Assembly: GCA_037893225.1 (NCBI GenBank)
Contig: JAZGUH010000451.1
Span: 1,630,001 to 1,694,000 of the forward strand
Direction of reading: 5' to 3'
DNA: 64,000 nt
Source: Hippasteria phrygiana
Lineage: Eukaryota; Echinodermata; Asteroidea; Valvatida; Goniasteridae
Part shown: positions 25,336 through 37,976 of the stretch, in pieces
Layout: each line of letters opens with the position of its first letter
Numbering within the stretch: the stretch's first letter is position 1
Notes under the pieces: generated by a model
What the model was told of the DNA's origin: nothing
Databases searched by the model: none
What the model saw: only the letters and a program-made list of their open reading frames with translations
Made by a program: the position numbers and the translations under genes

Positions 25336-28300
25336 GAAGCTGGCGATGGTCTCAAATTGTTGCGCTAGATCTAAGCTACCCATACGTGTGAACATTACTG
25401 GATTTGGTCAATATCCCATTCAAATATGAACAGGGAAAGGAGGGTCGTTCATCTGAAAATGTGGCAAACGTTAAGCAGTCACAATGCAGTAAACGGAAGA
25501 ACGCACACAGAGTTCACAGGAAGAAATTTGTTGCGAGGTTTGAATTTTCTCGAAGAGTTCTAACGCTGTGAAGCTGGCGATGGTCTCAAATTGTTGCGCT
25601 AGATCTAAGCTACCCATACGTGTGAAAATTACTGGATTTGGTGAATATTTCATTCAATTATGAACAGGGAAAGGAGGGTCGTTCATCTGAAAATGTGGCA
25701 AACGTTAAGCAGTCACAATGCAGTAAACGGAAGAACGCACACAGAGTTCACAGGAAGAAATTTGTTGCGAGGTTTGAATTTTCTCGAAGAGTTCTAACGC
25801 TGTGAAGCTGGCGATGGTCTCAAATTGTTGCGCTAGATCTAAGCTACCCATACGTGTGAAAATTACTGGATTTGGTCAATATCCCATTCAATTATGAACA
25901 GGGAAAGGAGGGGCGTTCATCTGAAAATGTGGCAAACGTTAAGCAATCACAATGCAGTAAACGGAAGAACGCACACAGAGTTCACCGGAAGAAATTTGTT
26001 GCGAGGTTTGAATTTTCTCGAAGAGTTCTAACGCTGTGAAGCTGGCGATGGTCTCAAATTGTTGCGCTAGATCTAAGCTACCAATACGTGTGAAAATTGC
26101 TAGATTTGGTCAATATCCCAATAAATTATGAACAGGGAAAGGAGGGGCGTTCATCTGAAAATGTGGCAAACGTTAAGCAGTCACAATGCAGTAAACGGAA
26201 GAACGCACACAGAGTTCACGGGAAGAAATTTGTTGCGAGGTTTGAATTTTCTCGAAGAGTTCTCACGCTATGAAGCTGGCGATGGTCTCAAATTGTTGCG
26301 CTAGATCTAAGCTACCCATACGTTTGAAAATTACTGGATTTGGTCAATATCCCATTCAATTATGAACAGGGAAAGGAGGGGCGTTCATCTGAAAATGTGG
26401 CAAACGTTAAGCAGTCACAATGCAGTAAACGGAAGAACGCACACAGAGTTCACGGGAAGAAATTTGTTGCGAGGTTTGAATTTTCTCGAAGAGTTCTCAC
26501 GCTATGAAGCTGGCGATGGTCTCAAATTGTTGCGCTAGATCTAAGCTACCCATACGTGTGAACATTACTGGATTTGGTCAATATCCCATTCAAATATGAA
26601 CAGGGAAAGGAGGGTCGTTCATCTGAAAATGTGGCAAACGTTAAGCAGTCACAATGCAGTAAACGGAAGAACGCACACAGAGTTCACAGGAAGAAATTTG
26701 TTGCGAGGTTTGAATTTTCTCGAAGAGTTCTAACGCTGTGAAGCTGGCGATGGTCTCAAATTGTTGCGCTAGATCTAAGCTACCCATACGTGTGAAAATT
26801 ACTGGATTTGGTGAATATTTCATTCAATTATGAACAGGGAAAGGAGGGTCGTTCATCTGAAAATGTGGCAAACGTTAAGCAGTCACAATGCAGTAAACGG
26901 AAGAACGCACACAGAGTTCACAGGAAGAAATTTGTTGCGAGGTTTGAATTTTCTCGAAGAGTTCTCACGCTGTGAAGCTGGCGATGGTCTCAAATTGTTG
27001 CGCTAGATCTAAGCTACCCATACGTGTGAAAATTACTGGATTTGTTGAATATCCCATTCAATTATGAACAGGGAAAGGAGGGGCGTTCATCTGAAAATGT
27101 GGCAAACGTTAAGCAATAACAATGCAGTAAACGGAAGAACGCACACAGAGTTCACCGGAAGAAATTTGTTGCGAGGTTTGAATTTTCTCGAAGAGTTCTA
27201 ACGCTGTGAAGCTGGCGATGGTCTCAAATTGTTGCGCTAGATCTAAGCTACCAATACGTGTGAAAATTGCTAGATTTGGTCAATATCCCAATAAATTATG
27301 AACAGGGAAAGGAGGGGCGTTCATCTGAAAATGTGGCAAACGTTAAGCAGTCACAATGCAGTAAACGGGAGAACGCACACAGAGTTCACAGGAAGAAATT
27401 TGTTGCGAGGTTTGAATTTTCTCGAAGAGTTCTAACGCTGTGAAGCTGGCGATGGTCTCAAATTGTTGCGCTAGATCTAAGCTACCCATACGTGTGAAAA
27501 TTACTGGATTTGGTCAATATCCCATTCAATTATGAACAGGGAAAGGAGGGGCGTTCATCTGAAAATGTGGCAAACGTTAAGCAGTCACAATGCAGTAAAC
27601 GGAAGAACGCACACAGAGTTCACGGGAAGAAATTTGTTGCGAGGTTTGAATTTTCTCGAAGAGTTCTAACGCTGTGAAGCTGGCGATGGTCTCAAATTGT
27701 TGCGCTAGATCTAAGCTACCCATACGTGTGAACATTACCGGATTTGGTCAATATCCCATTCAAATATGAACAGGGAAAGGAGGGTCGTTCATCTGAAAAT
27801 GTGGCAAACGTTAAGCAGTCACAATGCAGTAAACGGAAGAACGCACACAGAGTTCACAGGAAGAAATTTGTTGCGAGGTTTGAATTTTCTCGAAGAGTTC
27901 TAACGCTGTGAAGCTGGCGATGGTCTCAAATTGTTGCGCTAGATCTAAGCTACCCATACGTGTGAAAATTACTGCATTTGGTGAATATTTCATTCAATTA
28001 TGAACAGGGAAAGGAGGGGCGTTCATCTGAAAATGTGGCAAACGTTAAGCAGTCACAATGCAGTAAACGGAAGAACGCACACAGAGTTCACGGGAAGAAA
28101 TTTGTTGCGAGGTTTGAATTTTCTCGAAGAGTTCTAACGCTGTGAAGCTGGCGATAGTCTCAAATTGTTGCGCTAGATCTAAGCTACCAATACGTGTGAA
28201 AATTGCTGGATTTGGTCAATATCCCAATAAATTATGAACAGGGAAAGGAGGGGCGTTCATCTGAAAATGCGGCAAACGTTAAGCAGTCACAATGCAGTAA

Positions 28301-28377
28301 ACGGGAGAACGCACACAGAGTTCACGGGAAGAAATTTGTTGCGAGGTTTGAATTTTCTCGAAGAGTTCTAACGCTGT

Positions 28378-28615
28378 GAAGCTGGCGATGGTCTCAAATT
28401 GTTGCGCTAGATCTAAGCTACCCATACGTGTGAAAATTACTGGATTTGGTGAATATCCCATTCAATTATGAACAGGGAAAGGAGGGGCGTTCATCTGAAA
28501 ATGTGGCAAACGTTAAGCAGTCACAATGCAGTAAACGGAAGAACGAACGCACACAGAGTTCACGGGAAGAAATTTGTTGCGAGGTTTGAATTTTCTCGAA
28601 GAGTTCTCACGCTAT
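28378..28615. repeat. 238 bp monomer with GAAC duplication (copy 2)
   Basis: The duplication lies at 28541-28548. It is exactly 3280 bp from copy 1, in the same order of neighbouring subtypes, so it came with the 3280 bp block duplication and did not arise separately. Confidence 0.93.
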
Positions 28616-30253
28616 GAAGCTGGCGATGGTCTCAAATTGTTGCGCTAGATCTAAGCTACCCATACGTGTGAACATTACTGGATTTGGTCAATATCCCATT
28701 CAAATATGAACAGGGAAAGGAGGGTCGTTCATCTGAAAATGTGGCAAACGTTAAGCAGTCACAATGCAGTAAACGGAAGAACGCACACAGAGTTCACAGG
28801 AAGAAATTTGTTGCGAGGTTTGAATTTTCTCGAAGAGTTCTAACGCTGTGAAGCTGGCGATGGTCTCAAATTGTTGCGCTAGATCTAAGCTACCCATACG
28901 TGTGAAAATTACTGGATTTGGTGAATATTTCATTCAATTATGAACAGGGAAAGGAGGGTCGTTCATCTGAAAATGTGGCAAACGTTAAGCAGTCACAATG
29001 CAGTAAACGGAAGAACGCACACAGAGTTCACAGGAAGAAATTTGTTGCGAGGTTTGAATTTTCTCGAAGAGTTCTAACGCTGTGAAGCTGGCGATGGTCT
29101 CAAATTGTTGCGCTAGATCTAAGCTACCCATACGTGTGAAAATTACTGGATTTGGTCAATATCCCATTCAATTATGAACAGGGAAAGGAGGGGCGTTCAT
29201 CTGAAAATGTGGCAAACGTTAAGCAATCACAATGCAGTAAACGGAAGAACGCACACAGAGTTCACCGGAAGAAATTTGTTGCGAGGTTTGAATTTTCTCG
29301 AAGAGTTCTAACGCTGTGAAGCTGGCGATGGTCTCAAATTGTTGCGCTAGATCTAAGCTACCAATACGTGTGAAAATTGCTAGATTTGGTCAATATCCCA
29401 ATAAATTATGAACAGGGAAAGGAGGGGCGTTCATCTGAAAATGTGGCAAACGTTAAGCAGTCACAATGCAGTAAACGGAAGAACGCACACAGAGTTCACG
29501 GGAAGAAATTTGTTGCGAGGTTTGAATTTTCTCGAAGAGTTCTCACGCTATGAAGCTGGCGATGGTCTCAAATTGTTGCGCTAGATCTAAGCTACCCATA
29601 CGTGTGAAAATTACTGGATTTGGTGAATATTTCATTCAATTATGAACAGGGAAAGGAGGGGCGTTCATCTGAAAATGTGGCAAACGTTAAGCAGTCACAA
29701 TGCAGTAAACGGAAGAACGCACACAGAGTTCACAGGAAGAAATTTGTTGCGAGGTTTGAATTTTCTCGAAGAGTTCTAACGCTGTGAAGCTGGCGATAGT
29801 CTCAAATTGTTGCGCTAGATCTAAGCTACCAATACGTGTGAAAATTGCTGGATTTGGTCAATATCCCAATAAATTATGAACAGGGAAAGGAGGGGCGTTC
29901 ATCTGAAAATTTGGCAAACGTTAAGCAGTCACAATGCAGTAAACGGAAGAACGCACACAGAGTTCACGGAAAGAAATTTGTTGCGAGGTTTGAATTTTCT
30001 CGAAGAGTTCTAACGCTGTGAAGCTGGCGATGGTCTCAAATTGTTGCGCTAGATCTAAGCTACCCATACGTGTGAAAATTACTGGATTTGGTGAATATTT
30101 CATTCAATTATGAACAGGGAAAGGAGGGTCGTTCATCTGAAAATGTGGCAAACGTTAAGCAGTCACAATGCAGTAAACGGAAGAACGCACACAGAGTTCA
30201 CAGGAAGAAATTTGTTGCGAGGTTTGAATTTTCTCGAAGAGTTCTAACGCTGT

Positions 30254-30486
30254 GAAGCTGGCGATAGTCTCAAATTGTTGCGCTAGATCTAAGCTACCAA
30301 TACGTGTGAAAATTGCTGGATTTGGTCAATATCCCAATAAATTATGAACAGGGAAAGGAGGGGCGTTCATCTGAAAATTTGGCAAACGTTAAGCAGTCAC
30401 AATGCAGTAAACGGGAGAACGCACAAAGAGTTCACAGGAAAAAAATGTTGCGAGGTTTGAATTTTCTCGAAGAGTTCTAACGCTGT
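30254..30486. repeat. 233 bp monomer with 1 bp deletion (copy 1)
   Basis: The usual AGGAAGAAATTTGTTG is replaced by AGGAAAAAAATGTTG at about 30436-30450, one base shorter. It is linked to CACAAAGAG just upstream and to GAACAGAGAAAGG in the following unit. All three changes travel together in the five copies. Confidence 0.92.
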
Positions 30487-32592
30487 GAAGCTGGCGATGG
30501 TCTCAAATTGTTGCGCTAGATCTAAGCTACCCATACGTGTGAAAATTACTGGATTTGGTGAATATTTCATTCAATTATGAACAGAGAAAGGAGGGTCGTT
30601 CATCTGAAAATGTGGCAAACGTTAAGCAGTCACAATGCAGTAAACGGAAGAACGCACACAGAGTTCACAGGAAGAAATTTGTTGCGAGGTTTGAATTTTC
30701 TCGAAGAGTTCTAACGCTGTGAAGCTGGCGATGGTCTCAAATTGTTGCGCTAGATCTAAGCTACCCATACGTGTGAAAATTACTGGATTTGGTCAATATC
30801 CCATTCAATTATGAACAGGGAAAGGAGGGGCGTTCATCTGAAAATGTGGCAAACGTTAAGCAATCACAATGCAGTAAACGGAAGAACGCACACAGAGTTC
30901 ACCGGAAGAAATTTGTTGCGAGGTTTGAATTTTCTCGAAGCGTTCTAACGCTGTGAAGCTGGCGATGGTCTCAAATTGTTGCGCTAGATCTAAGCTACCC
31001 ATACGTGTGAAAATTACTGGATTTGGTGAATATCCCATTCAATTATGAACAGGGAAAGGAGGGGCGTTCATCTGAAAATGTGGCAAACGTTAAGCAGTCA
31101 CAATGCAGTAAACGGAAGAACGCACACAGAGTTCACGGGAAGAAATTTGTTGCGAGGTTTGAATTTTCTCGAAGAGTTCTAACGCTATGAAGCTGGCGAT
31201 GGTCTCAAATTGTTGCGCTAGATCTAAGCTACCCATACGTGTGAAAATTACTGGATTTGGTCAATATCCCATTCAAATATGAACAGGGAAAGGAGGGTCG
31301 TTCATCTGAAAATGTGGCAAACGTTAAGCAGTCACAATGCAGTAAACGGAAGAACGCACACAGAGTTCACAGGAAGAAATTTGTTGCGAGGTTTGAATTT
31401 TCTCGAAGAGTTCTAACGCTGTGAAGCTGGCGATGGTCTCAAATTGTTGCGCTAGATCTAAGCTACCCATACGTGTGAAAATTACTGGATTTGGTCAATA
31501 TCCCATTCAATTATGAACAGGGAAAGGAGGGGCGTTCATCTGAAAATGTGGCAAACGTTAAGCAATCACAATGCAGTAAACGGAAGAACGCACACAGAGT
31601 TCACCGGAAGAAATTTGTTGCGAGGTTTGAATTTTCTCGAAGAGTTCTAACGCTGTGAAGCTGGCGATGGTCTCAAATTGTTGCGCTAGATCTAAGCTAC
31701 CAATACGTGTGAAAATTGCTAGATTTGGTCAATATCCCAATAAATTATGAACAGGGAAAGGAGGGGCGTTCATCTGAAAATGTGGCAAACGTTAAGCAGT
31801 CACAATGCAGTAAACGGAAGAACGCACACAGAGTTCACGGGAAGAAATTTGTTGCGAGGTTTGAATTTTCTCGAAGAGTTCTCACGCTATGAAGCTGGCG
31901 ATGGTCTCAAATTGTTGCGCTAGATCTAAGCTACCCATACGTGTGAAAATTACTGGATTTGGTGAATATTTCATTCAATTATGAACAGGGAAAGGAGGGG
32001 CGTTCATCTGAAAATGTGGCAAACGTTAAGCAGTCACAATGCAGTAAACGGAAGAACGCACACAGAGTTCACAGGAAGAAATTTGTTGCGAGGTTTGAAT
32101 TTTCTCGAAGAGTTCTAACGCTGTGAAGCTGGCGATAGTCTCAAATTGTTGCGCTAGATCTAAGCTACCAATACGTGTGAAAATTGCTGGATTTGGTCAA
32201 TATCCCAATAAATTATGAACAGGGAAAGGAGGGGCGTTCATCTGAAAATTTGGCAAACGTTAAGCAGTCACAATGCAGTAAACGGAAGAACGCACACAGA
32301 GTTCACGGAAAGAAATTTGTTGCGAGGTTTGAATTTTCTCGAAGAGTTCTAACGCTGTGAAGCTGGCGATGGTCTCAAATTGTTGCGCTAGATCTAAGCT
32401 ACCCATACGTGTGAAAATTACTGGATTTGGTGAATATTTCATTCAATTATGAACAGGGAAAGGAGGGTCGTTCATCTGAAAATGTGGCAAACGTTAAGCA
32501 GTCACAATGCAGTAAACGGAAGAACGCACACAGAGTTCACAGGAAGAAATTTGTTGCGAGGTTTGAATTTTCTCGAAGAGTTCTAACGCTGT

Positions 32593-32825
32593 GAAGCTGG
32601 CGATAGTCTCAAATTGTTGCGCTAGATCTAAGCTACCAATACGTGTGAAAATTGCTGGATTTGGTCAATATCCCAATAAATTATGAACAGGGAAAGGAGG
32701 GGCGTTCATCTGAAAATTTGGCAAACGTTAAGCAGTCACAATGCAGTAAACGGGAGAACGCACAAAGAGTTCACAGGAAAAAAATGTTGCGAGGTTTGAA
32801 TTTTCTCGAAGAGTTCTAACGCTGT
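32593..32825. repeat. 233 bp monomer (copy 2)
   Basis: It has the same A-rich deletion variant and linked CACAAAG as the unit at 30254, 2339 bp downstream of it, marking the 2339 bp tandem block. Confidence 0.92.
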
Positions 32826-33995
32826 GAAGCTGGCGATGGTCTCAAATTGTTGCGCTAGATCTAAGCTACCCATACGTGTGAAAATTACTGGATTTGGTGA
32901 ATATTTCATTCAATTATGAACAGAGAAAGGAGGGTCGTTCATCTGAAAATGTGGCAAACGTTAAGCAGTCACAATGCAGTAAACGGAAGAACGCACACAG
33001 AGTTCACAGGAAGAAATTTGTTGCGAGGTTTGAATTTTCTCGAAGAGTTCTAACGCTGTGAAGCTGGCGATGGTCTCAAATTGTTGCGCTAGATCTAAGC
33101 TACCCATACGTGTGAAAATTACTGGATTTGGTCAATATCCCATTCAATTATGAACAGGGAAAGGAGGGGCGTTCATCTGAAAATGTGGCAAACGTTAAGC
33201 AATCACAATGCAGTAAACGGAAGAACGCACACAGAGTTCACCGGAAGAAATTTGTTGCGAGGTTTGAATTTTCTCGAAGAGTTCTAACGCTGTGAAGCTG
33301 GCGATGGTCTCAAATTGTTGCGCTAGATCTAAGCTACCCATACGTGTGAAAATTACTGGATTTGGTGAATATCCCATTCAATTATGAACAGGGAAAGGAG
33401 GGGCGTTCATCTGAAAATGTGGCAAACGTTAAGCAGTCACAATGCAGTAAACGGAAGAACGCACACAGAGTTCACGGGAAGAAATTTGTTGCGAGGTTTG
33501 AATTTTCTCGAAGAGTTCTAACGCTATGAAGCTGGCGATGGTCTCAAATTGTTGCGCTAGATCTAAGCTACCCATACGTGTGAAAATTACTGGATTTGGT
33601 CAATATCCCATTCAAATATGAACAGGGAAAGGAGGGTCGTTCATCTGAAAATGTGGCAAACGTTAAGCAGTCACAATGCAGTAAACGGAAGAACGCACAC
33701 AGAGTTCACAGGAAGAAATTTGTTGCGAGGTTTGAATTTTCTCGAAGAGTTCTAACGCTGTGAAGCTGGCGATGGTCTCAAATTGTTGCGCTAGATCTAA
33801 GCTACCCATACGTGTGAAAATTACTGGATTTGGTGAATATCCCATTCAATTATGAACAGGGAAAGGAGGGTCGTTCATCTGAAAATGTGGCAAACGTTAA
33901 GCAGTCACAATGCAGTAAACGGAAGAACGCACACAGAGTTCACAGGAAGAAATTTGTTGCGAGGTTTGAATTTTCTCGAAGAGTTCTAACGCTGT

Positions 33996-34228
33996 GAAGC
34001 TGGCGATAGTCTCAAATTGTTGCGCTAGATCTAAGCTACCAATACGTGTGAAAATTGCTGGATTTGGTCAATATCCCAATAAATTATGAACAGGGAAAGG
34101 AGGGGCGTTCATCTGAAAATTTGGCAAACGTTAAGCAGTCACAATGCAGTAAACGGGAGAACGCACAAAGAGTTCACAGGAAAAAAATGTTGCGAGGTTT
34201 GAATTTTCTCGAAGAGTTCTAACGCTGT
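33996..34228. repeat. 233 bp monomer (copy 3)
   Basis: It has the same variant 1403 bp after copy 2, that is, six monomers less one base. This marks a second, smaller tandem duplication nested against the 2339 bp one. Confidence 0.92.
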
Positions 34229-36100
34229 GAAGCTGGCGATGGTCTCAAATTGTTGCGCTAGATCTAAGCTACCCATACGTGTGAAAATTACTGGATTTGG
34301 TGAATATTTCATTCAATTATGAACAGAGAAAGGAGGGTCGTTCATCTGAAAATGTGGCAAACGTTAAGCAGTCACAATGCAGTAAACGGAAGAACGCACA
34401 CAGAGTTCACAGGAAGAAATTTGTTGCGAGGTTTGAATTTTCTCGAAGAGTTCTAACGCTGTGAAGCTGGCGATGGTCTCAAATTGTTGCGCTAGATCTA
34501 AGCTACCCATACGTGTGAAAATTACTGGATTTGGTCAATATCCCATTCAATTATGAACAGGGAAAGGAGGGGCGTTCATCTGAAAATGTGGCAAACGTTA
34601 AGCAATCACAATGCAGTAAACGGAAGAACGCACACAGAGTTCACCGGAAGAAATTTGTTGCGAGGTTTGAATTTTCTCGAAGAGTTCTAACGCTGTGAAG
34701 CTGGCGATGGTCTCAAATTGTTGCGCTAGATCTAAGCTACCCATACGTGTGAAAATTACTGGATTTGGTGAATATCCCATTCAATTATGAACAGGGAAAG
34801 GAGGGGCGTTCATCTGAAAATGTGGCAAACGTTAAGCAGTCACAATGCAGTAAACGGAAGAACGCACACAGAGTTCACGGGAAGAAATTTGTTGCGAGGT
34901 TTGAATTTTCTCGAAGAGTTCTAACGCTATGAAGCTGGCGATGGTCTCAAATTGTTGCGCTAGATCTAAGCTACCCATACGTGTGAAAATTACTGGATTT
35001 GGTCAATATCCCATTCAAATATGAACAGGGAAAGGAGGGTCGTTCATCTGAAAATGTGGCAAACGTTAAGCAGTCACAATGCAGTAAACGGAAGAACGCA
35101 CACAGAGTTCACAGGAAGAAATTTGTTGCGAGGTTTGAATTTTCTCGAAGAGTTCTAACGCTGTGAAGCTGGCGATGGTCTCAAATTGTTGCGCTAGATC
35201 TAAGCTACCCATACGTGTGAAAATTACTGGATTTGGTGAATATCCCATTCAATTATGAACAGGGAAAGGAGGGGCGTTCATCTGAAAATGTGGCAAACGT
35301 TAAGCAATCACAATGCAGTAAACGGAAGAACGCACACAGAGTTCACCGGAAGAAATTTGTTGCGAGGTTTGAATTTTCTCGAAGAGTTCTAACGCTGTGA
35401 AGCTGGCGATGGTCTCAAATTGTTGCGCTAGATCTAAGCTACCAATACGTGTGAAAATTGCTAGATTTGGTCAATATCCCAATAAATTATGAACAGGGAA
35501 AGGAGGGGCGTTCATCTGAAAATGTGGCAAACGTTAAGCAGTCACAATGCAGTAAACGGGAGAACGCACACAGAGTTCACAGGAAGAAATTTGTTGCGAG
35601 GTTTGAATTTTCTCGAAGAGTTCTAACGCTGTGAAGCTGGCGATGGTCTCAAATTGTTGCGCTAGATCTAAGCTACCCATACGTGTGAAAATTACTGGAT
35701 TTGGTCAATATCCCATTCAATTATGAACAGGGAAAGGAGGGGCGTTCATCTGAAAATGTGGCAAACGTTAAGCAGTCACAATGTAGTAAACGGAAGAACG
35801 CACACAGAGTTCACGGGAAGAAATTTGTTGCGAGGTTTGAATTTTCTCGAAGAGTTCTAACGCTGTGAAGCTGGCGATAGTCTCAAATTGTTGCGCTAGA
35901 TCTAAGCTACCAATACGTGTAAAAATTGCTGGATTTGGTCAATATCCCAATAAATTATGAACAGGGAAAGGAGGGGCGTTCATCTGCACATTTGGCAAAC
36001 GTTAAGCAGTCACAATGCAGTAAACGGGAGAACGCACACAGAGTTCACAGGAAGAAATTTGTTGCGAGGTTTGAATTTTCTCGAAGAGTTCTAACGCTGT

Positions 36101-36334
36101 GAAGCTGGCGATGGTCTCAAATTGTTGCGCTAGATCTAAGCTACTCATACGTGTGAAAATTACTGGATTTGGTGAATATAACATTCAATTATGAACAGGG
36201 AAAGGAGGGGCGTTCATCTGAAAATGTGGCAAACGTTAAGCAGTCACAATGCAGTAAACGGAAGAACGCACACAGAGTTCACAGGAAGAAATTTGTTGCG
36301 AGGTTTGAATTTTCTCGAAGAGTTCTAACGCTGT
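36101..36334. repeat. Type H monomer (first occurrence)
   Basis: Type H has TACTCATACG and GGTGAATATAACATTC. It is first seen here and recurs with units starting near 44.1, 45.9, 48.3, 52.3, 54.1, 55.5, 57.4 and 59.7 kb, usually after a G unit with CACATTTGG. It is absent from the left half of the window. Confidence 0.87.
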
Positions 36335-37738
36335 GAAGCTGGCGATGGTCTCAAATTGTTGCGCTAGATCTAAGCTACCCATACGTGTGAAAATTACTGG
36401 ATTTGGTCAATATCCCATTCAATTATGAACAGGGAAAGGAGGGGCGTTCATCTGAAAATGTGGCAAACGTTAAGCAATCACAATGCAGTAAACGGAAGAA
36501 CGCACACAGAGTTCACCGGAAGAAATTTGTTGCGAGGTTTGAATTTTCTCGAAGAGTTCTAACGCTGTGAAGCTGGCGATGGTCTCAAATTGTTGCGCTA
36601 GATCTAAGCTACCCATACGTGTGAAAATTACTGGATTTGGTGAATATCCCATTCAATTATGAACAGGGAAAGGAGGGGCGTTCATCTGAAAATGTGGCAA
36701 ACGTTAAGCAGTCACAATGCAGTAAACGGAAGAACGCACACAGAGTTCACGGGAAGAAATTTGTTGCGAGGTTTGAATTTTCTCGAAGAGTTCTAACGCT
36801 ATGAAGCTGGCGATGGTCTCAAATTGTTGCGCTAGATCTAAGCTACCCATACGTGTGAAAATTACTGGATTTGGTCAATATCCCATTCAAATATGAACAG
36901 GGAAAGGAGGGTCGTTCATCTGAAAATGTGGCAAACGTTAAGCAGTCACAATGCAGTAAACGGAAGAACGCACACAGAGTTCACAGGAAGAAATTTGTTG
37001 CGAGGTTTGAATTTTCTCGAAGAGTTCTAACGCTGTGAAGCTGGCGATGGTCTCAAATTGTTGCGCTAGATCTAAGCTACCCATACGTGTGAAAATTACT
37101 GGATTTGGTGAATTTTTCATTCAATTATGAACAGGGAAAGGAGGGTCGTTCATCTGAAAATGTGGCAAACGTTAAGCAGTCACAATGCAGTAAACGGAAG
37201 AACGCACACAGAGTTCACAGGAAGAAATTTGTTGCGAGGTTTGAATTTTCTCGAAGAGTTCTAACGCTGTGAAGCTGGCGATGGTCTCAAATTGTTGCGC
37301 TAGATCTAAGCTACCCATACGTGTGAAAATTACTGCATTTGGTGAATATTTCATTCAATTATGAACAGGGAAAGGAGGGGCTTTCATCTGAAAATGTGGC
37401 AAACGTTAAGCAGTCACAATGCAGTAAACGGAAGAACGCACACAGAGTTCACGGGAAGAAATTTGTTGCGAGGTTTGAATTTTCTCGAAGAGTTCTAACG
37501 CTGTGAAGCTGGCGATAGTCTCAAATTGTTGCGCTAGATCTAAGCTACCAATACGTGTGAAAATTGCTGGATTTGGTCAATATCCCAATAAATTATGAAC
37601 AGGGAAAGGAGGGGCGTTCATCTGAAAATGCGGCAAACGTTAAGCAGTCACAATGCAGTAAACGGGAGAACGCACACAGAGTTCACGGGAAGAAATTTGT
37701 TGCGAGGTTTGAATTTTCTCGAAGAGTTCTAACGCTGT

Positions 37739-37976
37739 GAAGCTGGCGATGGTCTCAAATTGTTGCGCTAGATCTAAGCTACCCATACGTGTGAAAATTA
37801 CTGGATTTGGTGAATATCCCATTCAATTATGAACAGGGAAAGGAGGGGCGTTCATCTGAAAATGTGGCAAACGTTAAGCAGTCACAATGCAGTAAACGGA
37901 AGAACGAACGCACACAGAGTTCACGGGAAGAAATTTGTTGCGAGGTTTGAATTTTCTCGAAGAGTTCTCACGCTAT
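37739..37976. repeat. 238 bp monomer with GAAC duplication (copy 3)
   Basis: The duplication lies at 37902-37909. The neighbours match copies 1 and 2: an upstream B-like unit with ATTACTGCATTTGG, then a G unit with AAAATGCGG. Confidence 0.93.

Larger units (their letters stand above)
23064..29602. repeat. Tandem block duplication, period 3280 bp (14 monomers +4 bp)
   Basis: Marker pairs at an offset of 3280 bp include TTTGTTGAAT at 23761 and 27041, ATTACTGCATTTGG near 24690 and 27970, AAAATGCGG near 24987 and 28267, and the GAAC duplication at 25261 and 28541. The ends are set by loss of matching near 23063 (GGTG versus GGTC) and near 29600 (the CGTTTG variant is missing). Confidence 0.88.
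28935..33835. repeat. Tandem block duplication, period 2339 bp (10 monomers -1 bp)
   Basis: The order of subtypes and the 233 bp unit (30254 and 32593) repeat at an offset of 2339 bp, as does a unit with TTCACGGAAAG near 29965 and 32304. A private A-to-C change at 30941 is not in the second copy. The left end overlaps the 3280 bp block, so the two duplications are nested. Confidence 0.82.
32435..35265. repeat. Tandem block duplication, period 1403 bp (6 monomers -1 bp)
   Basis: The 233 bp unit and its five following neighbours repeat at an offset of 1403 bp (32593 to 33996). Matching stops near 33835 on the left and near 35265 on the right, where GGGTCG meets GGGGCG. Confidence 0.82.
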
